This document shows, one piece after another, positions 43,172 to 50,448 of a stretch of 64,000 bases of DNA. Position 1 is the stretch's first letter, and each line of letters opens with the position of its first letter. The position numbers and the translations under genes were made by a program. Origin of the DNA: Bacteroidota bacterium (lineage in GTDB: Bacteria; Bacteroidota; Ignavibacteria; Palsa-1295); assembly GCA_018266755.1 (NCBI GenBank), contig JAFDZW010000005.1:1377963-1441962 (forward strand), in the 5' to 3' direction. The notes beneath the pieces were generated by a model. It was not told the origin of the DNA. It made no database searches and worked only from the letters and a program-made list of their open reading frames with translations.

Positions 43172-45286
43172 TCAGTTAGCCACGATCACCTTTGCAGTTC
43201 CAGACACTCCCGCGATGTTAACAGATACGAACAGTACACCGGCAGAACTTGAGCTCAATACGTACCGGTGCTGCCGTTGTCCGATGGTGTGATCATCGTC
43301 AGATGTTGACAGGAGCACTTTGCCGAGCAGGTCGGTGATAGTAATATCTGCGCTCAGCGGCTGCGAAGCATGATATTCGAGATCGACCTCACCATGACCG
43401 CCCGAGTGAGCGAATACGCGAAGCCCACCCGCGTCACCCGATTGTGCGACGCCGGAAAGCGTATCGGCGAACGTCGTGCGGAAGATGCTGTCCCCCGCTG
43501 CGACAAGCAGATCGCTATTATGGTCGAACAACCGCAATGCTTTTTCCGACAAACCGGCATTGAACCATGTCTGACCGTCATCCTTCGAGTAGATGAGCGC
43601 ATCGTTGTGATAGACTCGTGCAGTGTCGGCGAACACGGTGGTGCCTACGGACTCGAACACCTTCATCCAGCCGACGTCGAAAAAACTGATGGAGCTGTTC
43701 CATGTGGTGCCGTTGTCGATCGATCTGCTGAGGAACGGATACAGGTTGCCCATGTCGTTGCCGATCTCGTAGAAGTCAGCGCCAATGAGCACGGTGGACG
43801 GGTTCGAAGTAAAACAGTACGACGAGACGTTGCGCGAGAGGAAACTCGAATCCCACGTGGCGCCAAGATCGCGCGACACGATCAGCTCATCCCTGGTCTG
43901 CCAACCAACAAGTGCCCCAATGTTCCGTCCGTCGACCTTCATCGCAGAGCTCACGAACCCACAATGCATCGGTTGCCAGGTAAGGCCAAGATCGAACGAG
44001 CGGAAGATGTCTCCAACCGATGCATAGATCGTATCTCGGTTGCCACGGATCGACTCGACCGTCGCGTTCAGCGCGAATGCCGTGGACTGAGACCAACTGC
44101 GACCAGAGTCCGTCGAGCGGAACAAGCCCTGATCGGTACCCGCAAGGACGACATTGCCCAATGGCATGATATCGTAGACGACCGGCCGTCCCGTTGCACT
44201 GGTGATCATCCCGCTATCGCAGTGGACCCAATGATCACCTGCATCACTACTTCTATAGATGCCTGTTGCGTATGCCGAATTCCCTGTACCCACGAACATC
44301 GTACGACCTGACCGTTCCAGACGGATGGTTCTCGGCTGGATGGCTTCGTACCCATGCTGCGTCCAGGTGTTGCCGTTGTCAGTCGACGAATAATAGCCAT
44401 CCATCTGGGAACCGGCATAGACGGTTTGACCCGAAGACGCAAAGCCGTGGACGATCGCATCGCCGAGCCTTGTTGCGCCCCACGTTTGTCCATTGTCGTT
44501 GGAAATCAGGACACCACCATTCGGCAGACTCGCATAGAGTGAAGCACCAACTGCGTACAGTCGCAGTACGACCACGTTCGTCAGACCGGTCGATTGCCAC
44601 GAGGTGCCAAAATCGGTGGATCGCACTATCCCTTGCGCTGTCGCGGCGAACAGATCCGACCCCAATGTGGTCATGTCAATGATCGCAGAATGACGAAGGG
44701 TAGCTCCCGCGAGCGACCAACTCATCCCGTTGTCCGTTGACCGATAGATGCCATCATACGTGGTACCGGCGAAGCGTGACGTACCGAGGGAAGCGAGACA
44801 GGTGACAGCAGAACTTGCGAGTCCCGCCATTACGATGGTCCACGTTGTCCCTGCATTGCTCGAAACCACCACCCCGCTACCGAACTCGTCTGCGACGATG
44901 ATGTTCGAACCGGAGACCGTGATCGCGCCAGGTTGGTGGTGGTTGAAGGTTGCGGTATCGATCTCACGCCACGTCCGTCCACCATCATCGGAGCGCAATA
45001 ACCGTTGAGAACCGGACGACAGAATACTGTTGCCGCTCTTGATGAACCCTGATCCCGCGTTGATCTGTGGTGTTGTATTGCTCCATGTCGCTCCTCCGTC
45101 GGCCGAGAACACGCTGCCGCCATAGTATTTTGAAATGACCATACTCTGGCCATCGACATACATCGATCGGATGCTGCCGGTAACGGGTATCGTCGTCGGG
45201 TGCCAGTTGTATGGCTGCGCTAGAAGTTTCTCCGTACCGGAGAGGACGAGGAGGAGGAACAGGCAATAGGTTGGGATTCTATTCAT
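43172..45286 (-). CDS. Secreted Ycf48/BNR-repeat protein with degenerate T9SS tail
   Basis: 704 residues. Signal: IPTYCLFLLLVLSGTEKLLAQ. About ten BNR/Ycf48 repeats with Asp-boxes (RSDDGGRTWREI, VSSNAGTTWTIV, RSTDNGMSWSLA, RSTDFGTSWQST, ISNDNGQTWGAT, RSTDSGRSWSQS). The last 75 residues resemble a T9SS sorting domain but lack the N-P-F start (ITITDLLGKVLLSTSD, SSAGVLFVSVNIAG), so it is a diverged version. It neighbours a lipoprotein of the same fold. Surface-exposed scaffold or binding protein by inference. Confidence 0.8.
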   Translation of the reverse strand: MNRIPTYCLFLLLVLSGTEKLLAQPYNWHPTTIPVTGSIRSMYVDGQSMVISKYYGGSVFSADGGATWSNTTPQINAGSGFIKSGNSILSSGSQRLLRSDDGGRTWREIDTATFNHHQPGAITVSGSNIIVADEFGSGVVVSSNAGTTWTIVMAGLASSAVTCLASLGTSRFAGTTYDGIYRSTDNGMSWSLAGATLRHSAIIDMTTLGSDLFAATAQGIVRSTDFGTSWQSTGLTNVVVLRLYAVGASLYASLPNGGVLISNDNGQTWGATRLGDAIVHGFASSGQTVYAGSQMDGYYSSTDNGNTWTQHGYEAIQPRTIRLERSGRTMFVGTGNSAYATGIYRSSDAGDHWVHCDSGMITSATGRPVVYDIMPLGNVVLAGTDQGLFRSTDSGRSWSQSTAFALNATVESIRGNRDTIYASVGDIFRSFDLGLTWQPMHCGFVSSAMKVDGRNIGALVGWQTRDELIVSRDLGATWDSSFLSRNVSSYCFTSNPSTVLIGADFYEIGNDMGNLYPFLSRSIDNGTTWNSSISFFDVGWMKVFESVGTTVFADTARVYHNDALIYSKDDGQTWFNAGLSEKALRLFDHNSDLLVAAGDSIFRTTFADTLSGVAQSGDAGGLRVFAHSGGHGEVDLEYHASQPLSADITITDLLGKVLLSTSDDDHTIGQRQHRYVLSSSSAGVLFVSVNIAGVSGTAKVIVAN

Positions 45287-45368
45287 TGAACGAGCGACTT
45301 AGTGATGGCTCAATGACACCTTACGCCGTGGGAAGATTCCCAATACGACCCGCTTGTGGCGACTAGCG

Positions 45369-45857
45369 TTATCGTCGAAAGTAGAGGATTAGATCGGTGC
45401 CCGGGATACTCGTCACTCCGGCCGCGCGTAGCATCGTCACAACCTGCCCACGATGAAACGTGGCGTGATTGCAGACATGCAGCAATATCTCGTCGAAGCG
45501 CTGGCTTGTCTCGACGCCGGAGTGCATCCGGTAGTGGATTACTTCATGCAACTGTTCGTCGCTGAGCGATGCGACATGAGCGATCCAAGCCTCGGTCTGC
45601 TGCTTCATGCGTCGGAGCGCTTCGTCGAACGGGCCGTCGAAGAGTTCGAGATCGACATCGCCGGGATTGTGGCCGTTGACGCGTTCGAACCACACCCATT
45701 CGGCATCCCAGATGTGCAGGACGGTTCGACGAATGGTCGGGAAACTACTGGTTTGGGGGACATCGAGCGCTTCGGCAGGAATGGCGCCGAACAAACGCTG
45801 ATTCGCCCAACTGTTGTAGCTCAACAGTTGGGCGAAATGATCGCGTGCAATTGTCAT
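45369..45857 (-). CDS. DinB family protein
   Basis: 162 residues; a four-helix bundle metalloprotein. YNSWANQRLFGAIPAEAL and the metal ligands in RTVLHIWDAEWVW and LLHVCNHATFHRGQVV (H-x3-H) are the DinB family pattern. DinB-type proteins are thiol-dependent metalloenzymes or of unknown function. It lies 16 bases downstream of aconitase in the same direction. Confidence 0.9.
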   Translation of the reverse strand: MTIARDHFAQLLSYNSWANQRLFGAIPAEALDVPQTSSFPTIRRTVLHIWDAEWVWFERVNGHNPGDVDLELFDGPFDEALRRMKQQTEAWIAHVASLSDEQLHEVIHYRMHSGVETSQRFDEILLHVCNHATFHRGQVVTMLRAAGVTSIPGTDLILYFRR

Positions 45858-45873
45858 ACGATCTCGGAGCGGA

Positions 45874-47832
45874 TTATGCCGTCACCTTCGCAGCTTCCTG
45901 CTTCGCATAGGCAAGCGTACCACCGGCGAGGATGATGTGACGCTGACGCTCGGTGAGCGGGCTCGTCACGACGTACGAGAGGTTCTTCGTCTTGTTCGTG
46001 ACCGTGATCTTCTCCGGGTGCTCGGCGATCTGCACGCGGGCGTTCTCGATCACCAGTTCATCACCCTGTGCGATGGTGTCGTAATCTGCAGCATTGACGA
46101 ACGTCGCGGGCAGGATACCGAAGTTGATCAAGTTCGCAAGATGGATACGAGCGAAACTCTTGACGATCACAGCCGTGACGCCGAGGTAACGCGGTGCAAG
46201 CGCCGCATGCTCGCGGCTCGAGCCCTGACCGTAGTTCTCACCACCGACGAGCATACCGCCGCCCCACTCTTTTGCGCGCTTCGGGAATTCGGGATCCACG
46301 CGAACGAGCGTATGCTCGCTGATCGCGGGAATGTTCGAGCGAAGCGGCAACACCTTCGCGCCGGCAGGCATGATGTGATCGGTCGTGATATTATCGACCA
46401 TCTTCAACAGTACTTTGCCGTGCAAATTCTGTGGTACCGCGTCAAAGCTCGGGAGCGGCTTGATGTTCGGACCGCGCTTGATCTCCACTTTCGAACGGTC
46501 GTTGCCCGGTGCGATCACCATGTCGTCATCAACGATGTACTCGTTCGGCTCGTCGATATGTGTGAACGGCAAGCCGAGGTCACGGGGATCGGTGATGACG
46601 CCCGTAAGCGCAGAGGCTGCGCAGGTCTCAGGGCTGGCGAGATACACTTTTGCATCAGCCGTTCCGCTGCGGCCTTCAAAATTGCGATTGAACGAACGAA
46701 CCGACACCGAACCCGACGGCGGAGCCTGTCCCATGCCGATGCAAGGACCGCAACCCGACTCGAGGATGCGCGCACCGCTGCGAATGAGGCTTGCAAGTGT
46801 CATGTCCTTATCGCGGGCGATCATCTCGAAGACCTGCTTCGAACCCGGCGTCAGCGTGAAGCTCACACCGGAATTGACAGCCTTGTCCTTCAGGATGTAA
46901 GCGGAAATTCCAAGATCGTGGTAGCTCGAGTTCGTGCAGCTTCCGACGCAGGCCTGTGCGATCGGCGTGCCGGCGACGGAGCGTACCGTCACGACGTTAT
47001 CCGGCATGTGGGGCTGTGCGATCAGCGGTTCGAGCTTGCTGAGATCGATCTCAACGTTCTCATCATAGGTCGCACCATCATCTGCCTTCAAATTCTGCCA
47101 CGACGCTTCGCGCTTCTGTGCCTTGAGGAAGCTAAGTGTCTTCTCGTCCGACGGGAAGAGCGACGTCGTTGCGCCGAGCTCGGCACCCATGTTGCAGATC
47201 GTGAAGCGGTCGCCCATGGAAAGATTGTGTGCGCCTTCGCCGTAGTACTCGATGATGCGGCCTGTACCGCCCTTCACCGTAAGGCGGCGAAGCATTTCGA
47301 GGATCACATCCTTACCCGTTACCCAATCGCTTAACGTTCCGGTAAGCTTCACTCCGACCACCTTCGGCATCGGCGTATAGAACGGCTGTCCTGCGAGGGC
47401 CATTGCGATATCAAGACCGCCGGCGCCCATGGCGATCATACCGAGGCCGCCGCACGTCGGCGTGTGCGAATCGGAGCCGAGGAGCGTATCGCCCGGAACG
47501 CCGAAGCGCTCGCGGTGCACCTGGTGACAGATACCGTTACCCGGACGTGAGAAGAACAACCCATACTTCGCGGCGACCGATTGCAGATACTGATGGTCGT
47601 CAGCATTCTCGAAACCCGTCTGCAGCATGTTGTGATCGACGTAGCTGACAGATACTTTCGTCTTGATCGAATCGAGACCCATCGACTCGAACTGCAGATA
47701 CGCCATTGTTCCCGTCGCATCCTGCGTGAGTGTCTGGTCGATGCGAAGGCCGACTTCCTCACCCGGTTTCGGCAGCGAGGTGTGTGAGAGCAAGTGTGCG
47801 GAGAGTATCTTATGCGTCAGACTTTGTGCCAT
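45874..47832 (-). CDS. acn: Aconitate hydratase, Aquifex type
   Basis: 652 residues; isomerises citrate and isocitrate with a [4Fe-4S] cluster. Sites: YVDHNMLQTGFENADDH, LLGSDSHTPTCGGLGMIAMG with the first cluster Cys, ACVGSCTNSSYHDL, and SGCGPCIGMGQAPP with the other two Cys. The swivel domain at the C-terminus has MLVGGENYGQGSSREHAALA with the catalytic Ser/Arg. Size and lack of an AcnA-type linker fit the Aquifex-type (TIGR01342) group used in TCA cycles of FCB bacteria. Promoter and start lie just left of the 47.9-kb repeat region. Confidence 0.94.
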   Translation of the reverse strand: MAQSLTHKILSAHLLSHTSLPKPGEEVGLRIDQTLTQDATGTMAYLQFESMGLDSIKTKVSVSYVDHNMLQTGFENADDHQYLQSVAAKYGLFFSRPGNGICHQVHRERFGVPGDTLLGSDSHTPTCGGLGMIAMGAGGLDIAMALAGQPFYTPMPKVVGVKLTGTLSDWVTGKDVILEMLRRLTVKGGTGRIIEYYGEGAHNLSMGDRFTICNMGAELGATTSLFPSDEKTLSFLKAQKREASWQNLKADDGATYDENVEIDLSKLEPLIAQPHMPDNVVTVRSVAGTPIAQACVGSCTNSSYHDLGISAYILKDKAVNSGVSFTLTPGSKQVFEMIARDKDMTLASLIRSGARILESGCGPCIGMGQAPPSGSVSVRSFNRNFEGRSGTADAKVYLASPETCAASALTGVITDPRDLGLPFTHIDEPNEYIVDDDMVIAPGNDRSKVEIKRGPNIKPLPSFDAVPQNLHGKVLLKMVDNITTDHIMPAGAKVLPLRSNIPAISEHTLVRVDPEFPKRAKEWGGGMLVGGENYGQGSSREHAALAPRYLGVTAVIVKSFARIHLANLINFGILPATFVNAADYDTIAQGDELVIENARVQIAEHPEKITVTNKTKNLSYVVTSPLTERQRHIILAGGTLAYAKQEAAKVTA

Positions 47833-47932
47833 ATTTTCGACTTTCTAAATGGTGGGTTGTACTTACAGCACAGTATTAACAACATGCATCGAAGAATGAT
47901 TTTGGGCGTCAAACAAAGCAAGCAGTAGTAGG

Positions 47933-47980
47933 ACGGACTCTCAGTCCGTCCCCTTTCGGCAACCACGAACATTCGGTCCT
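47933..47980. repeat. 48-base direct repeat, unit 1
   Basis: Starts with the palindrome ACGGACTCTCAGTCCGT (one unpaired centre) and runs through CTTTCGGCAACCAC to ATTCGGTCCT. It is repeated with 4 differences at 48057-48104. Confidence 0.8.
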
Positions 47981-47994
47981 GCCCCGCCCCGCCT

Positions 47995-48021
47995 GTCATT
48001 CTGAGCGAAGCGAAGAATCCC
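47995..48021. repeat. REP-like unit
   Basis: GTCATTCTGAGC followed by GAAGCGAAGAATCCC, the most consensus-like copy of the family seen at 2837, 48202, 53022 and 60140. Confidence 0.85.
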
Positions 48022-48056
48022 TTCAGCAGAGCCGCAGCATGCCCAGGACCGGTGGC

Positions 48057-48104
48057 ACGGACTCTCAGTCCGTGCGCTTTCGGCAGCCACAAACATTCGG
48101 TCCT
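48057..48104. repeat. 48-base direct repeat, unit 2
   Basis: Second copy of the 47933 unit, again with the ACGGACTCTCAGTCCGT palindrome and ending ATTCGGTCCT. Confidence 0.8.
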
Positions 48105-48201
48105 AACCCAACCTCCGCCCACGAATGAATTCGTGGGCTACGCCAGTGGCCGTCCTGCCGGACTCAATGCGGCGAGGCCGCACTGTCCCTTCTCCCAACA
48201 C

Positions 48202-48251
48202 GTCATTCTGAGCATTCTTCTGGAACCATAGGAGCAGAAGCGAAGAATCCC
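48202..48251. repeat. REP-like unit interrupted by a 22-nt insertion
   Basis: The left half GTCATTCTGAGC (48202-48213) and the right half GAAGCGAAGAATCCC (48237-48251) are separated by an insertion bounded by two GAGCA repeats (48210-48214 and 48232-48236). Confidence 0.7.
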
Positions 48252-48522
48252 TCGGATGAAACGCCGTGAGGCTCCGTTTCAGAGCTTGCGAAACCGTGCA
48301 AACTGAGCCACTACCGACCTCCTTTTCCACCGAACGATTCCTTCGGAAATTCGTTATATAATCCGTTGAAAGCTTTCGTTTTGTGTTTTCTCGGGGTTCA
48401 CTGTTTTGCATCTGGGTGTGTGGTTGCCGTTCGGCGTTCCGTTCTACTTGTGCTGCTTGACTCGACAATCCTTCCGAAGCGCATCGTAAGCAGTATCTGA
48501 ATCACTTAATCTAAGGAAGAAT

Positions 48523-48900
48523 ATGAAAATCTATGTAGGCGGCTTGCCGTACCAGACGCAGGACGACCAACTCAACCAGATCTTTACCGCATACGGTGAA
48601 GTTTCCAGCGCAAAGATCATCATGGATCGCGAAACCGGCCGCAGCAAAGGCTTCGGTTTTGTCGAGATGCCGGATGACGATGCAGCAAAGAAGGCCATTG
48701 CCGAGCTCAACGAAGCAGAGCTTGGTGGCCGTACGTTGACCGTGAACGAAGCTCGCCCGATGGCTGAGCGTTCGGGCGGCGGTGGCGGACGCGGCGGTTA
48801 CGGCGGCGGCGGTGGTCGCGGCGGTTACGGCGGCGGCGGCGGACGTGGCGGTTACGGCGGCGGTGGAAACCGCGGCGGTGGCGGCGGCGGCCGTTGGTAA
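48523..48900 (+). CDS. RRM-type RNA-binding protein with RGG-rich tail
   Basis: 125 residues. One RNA recognition motif: RNP2 KIYVGGLPYQT at residues 2-12 and RNP1 SKGFGFVEM at about 46, with the usual beta-alpha-beta spacing. From residue 84 the chain is almost only Gly, Arg and Tyr in repeats of GGGGRGGYG, like eukaryotic RGG and cyanobacterial Rbp tails. The DNA there is correspondingly repetitive. AAGGA lies 6 bases before the ATG. A long AT-richer leader (48340-48520) precedes it, as in cold-inducible Rbp genes; cold control is inference. A strong terminator follows. Confidence 0.93.
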   Translation: MKIYVGGLPYQTQDDQLNQIFTAYGEVSSAKIIMDRETGRSKGFGFVEMPDDDAAKKAIAELNEAELGGRTLTVNEARPMAERSGGGGGRGGYGGGGGRGGYGGGGGRGGYGGGGNRGGGGGGRW

Positions 48901-48924
48901 GCCAACCCGAAGAATCTCTTCACG

Positions 48925-48960
48925 AACAGGGCAGTCAGATTGACTGCCCTGTTCTGTTTT
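48925..48960 (+). terminator. Rho-independent terminator of the RRM gene
   Basis: AACAGGGCAGTCA, loop GAT, TGACTGCCCTGTT form a 13-bp stem (48925-48953), followed by CTGTTTT. Confidence 0.93.
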
Positions 48961-49171
48961 AAGCGGCGTCCTCTCCCACCAGGCACACCCCTCCCTCCGG
49001 CCCTAACATACCGTATTAAATTCGTTTATGAACTTTTGCTCATTCTTCGTAAAGTCCTCTTACGCCTTGTAAAGAATCCTGTTGTGATAGCCATAAAATC
49101 AAATCGATAGGCAGGGGAGCGTGCACCGTCGAACTGCGAAATAGTAAGAGAATTTTCCCTTTTTGGAGGGC

Positions 49172-49186
49172 TGGCACAGTTATTGT
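49172..49186 (+). promoter_or_regulatory. Candidate sigma-54 (-24/-12) promoter
   Basis: TGGCAC-N5-TTGT matches the consensus TGGCAC-N5-TTGC except the last base of the -12 element, with the required spacing. It lies about 220 bases before the decaheme cytochrome ATG, so transcription would start near 49198 and carry the structured leader. No sigma-54 or activator gene is in the window. Confidence 0.45.
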
Positions 49187-49199
49187 CTTAACGCGCCCT

Positions 49200-49336
49200 G
49201 TCGGGTGAAGTTATCCGGCACGTTCATCGAAAGAAGAGTGGCAATAGAAGCCGTAAGTAGCCGACGAAGCTGTAGGGACGGACGACCGATGCGCAATGGA
49301 CCCTTAACCTATGATTATAAACAACCTACAGCTTTG
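49200..49336 (+). ncRNA. Candidate structured leader/riboswitch (GEMM-like) upstream of the cytochrome
   Basis: CGGC (49216-49219) pairs with GCCG (49250-49253), enclosing a stem with a GAAA tetraloop closed by C49228-G49233. Then GTGG-x6-AAGCC (49239-49252) and GTAGG-x-A-CGG-x4-ACCGATG (49272-49291) resemble parts of the GEMM class I aptamer, which binds c-di-GMP or cGAMP and precedes multiheme cytochromes in Geobacter. CGAAGCTGTAGG (49265-49276) and CCTACAGCTTTG (49325-49336) form a 12-bp long-range helix. The 5' CACGCA signature of GEMM is missing, so this may be a divergent or a different RNA. Confidence 0.35.
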
Positions 49337-49405
49337 TTAGCCTATTCAAATACCCCCTTCTCTTGTGTGGGTTGTGTACTATAAACATCTGCAAAGATCG
49401 ATGCC

Positions 49406-50440
49406 ATGAGAACTCTAGTCTATCATCTATTAATCAGTGCCGCAGTCGTCTTGGCTGCAGGCGGTGTGGAACGAGCCTTCGTTTCGCACGCAGGGACCGG
49501 CCTGGCACCCGCCATCACGGGGACCAGCACGTCCGGCACACCGGTCGCGGCCAACGTACCGTCGGGCAAATGCACGATGGTCGGTGGGAGCGCAACCAAG
49601 GACATGACGTCCGAGAATACCGCGTTCAAGGGTGCCAAGACCGACCCGGAAGAATGCGTGAAATGCCATGAAGACGAAGTCGCTTCGTACAAGAGCACGA
49701 CGCATGCAAAATCCTGGCAGAATGGCCAGTCATGCGAAAGCTGTCATGGTGAATCCGCCAAACACGTGGAGACTGGTGGTGCCCCCGGCACGATCCAGAC
49801 GATGAAAGGCAAATCGGCGAACGAAGTGTCGCAGACCTGCCTCAATTGCCATCAGCGCCCGGGCGAACAGAGCCATGGTCAACTGAGCGAGCATTTCCGC
49901 GCCGGCGTCGGCTGCACCAGCTGCCACGACGTGCACCCGAGTGCTCAGCATAAGCATGAAATGAACAATGCCGGTATGAGCGCAATGCTCAAAGGCAAGC
50001 AGACAGACCTGTGTCTCTCCTGTCATAATACGGTTAACTCGGACTTCAACAAGCCGACGCATCACCGTCTGAAGGAAGGCATCGTCGAATGCTCCAGTTG
50101 TCATAACCCGCACGGCACGACGCAGGAACATCAGCTTCGCGCCGACAAGAAGACCCTCTGCTTGAACTGTCACCAGGATAAACGCGGACCGTTCGTGTAT
50201 GAACACAACGCGACGGCTCTCGAGGGTTGCGTCGCCTGTCACGAAGGACACGGCAGCTCCGCTCGAAACCTGTTAAAGGATCGCGATCCTCGAACGCTGT
50301 GCATCAGCTGCCACTCGAAAGAGATCGGCGCCGGAGTACCGCATAGCCGCGCAAACTTCAGTCTGCAGACAACCGGCGACTGCACGCGCTGCCACAACAC
50401 GATCCATGGTTCGAACCGTGACGAATACTTCATCCAATAG
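49406..50440 (+). CDS. Decaheme c-type cytochrome, DmsE/MtrA family
   Basis: 344 residues with a signal sequence (MRTLVYHLLISAAVVLAAGG) and ten CxxCH heme sites in order: CVKCH, CESCH, CLNCH, CTSCH, CLSCH, CSSCH, CLNCH, CVACH, CISCH, CTRCH. Size, heme number and spacing fit MtrA/DmsE/PioA proteins, which form a heme wire inside an outer-membrane barrel and carry electrons between periplasm and cell exterior. The gene is followed 8 bases later by a large beta-barrel gene, which supports this. The first Cys in GKCTMVGG is not part of a heme motif. Expression may depend on the sigma-54-like site and leader upstream. Confidence 0.92.
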   Translation: MRTLVYHLLISAAVVLAAGGVERAFVSHAGTGLAPAITGTSTSGTPVAANVPSGKCTMVGGSATKDMTSENTAFKGAKTDPEECVKCHEDEVASYKSTTHAKSWQNGQSCESCHGESAKHVETGGAPGTIQTMKGKSANEVSQTCLNCHQRPGEQSHGQLSEHFRAGVGCTSCHDVHPSAQHKHEMNNAGMSAMLKGKQTDLCLSCHNTVNSDFNKPTHHRLKEGIVECSSCHNPHGTTQEHQLRADKKTLCLNCHQDKRGPFVYEHNATALEGCVACHEGHGSSARNLLKDRDPRTLCISCHSKEIGAGVPHSRANFSLQTTGDCTRCHNTIHGSNRDEYFIQ

Positions 50441-50448
50441 GAGGGCAT

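Larger units (their letters stand above)
47833..48522. other. Gene-free repeat-rich region between acn and the RRM gene
   Basis: 690 bases. Two short reverse ORFs cross it, but they are made of repeat sequence and are not credible genes. It holds two 48-base direct repeats, two REP-like units, a hairpin CCCACGAATGAATTCGTGGG at 48117-48136, and the leader of the RRM gene. Confidence 0.75.
48901..49405. other. Terminator and regulatory leader region before the cytochrome gene
   Basis: 505 bases without a gene. It holds the terminator of the RRM gene, a sigma-54-like promoter near 49172, and a structured leader. Short ORFs inside it show no protein-like features. Confidence 0.7.

Noticed and set aside
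45937-47334. 465-codon forward ORF opposite aconitase
   Set aside because: It lies wholly antisense to an intact, motif-complete aconitase gene; high-GC coding sequence commonly leaves long open frames on the other strand. Composition is Arg/His-rich without domain signals.
47817-48468. Two overlapping reverse ORFs (101 and 121 codons)
   Set aside because: They are composed of the direct and REP-like repeats, have no ribosome site and no protein-like pattern.
48775-48895. Short tandem repeats resembling a CRISPR array
   Set aside because: They are in frame and encode the Gly/Arg/Tyr tail of the RRM protein; no spacers of distinct sequence.
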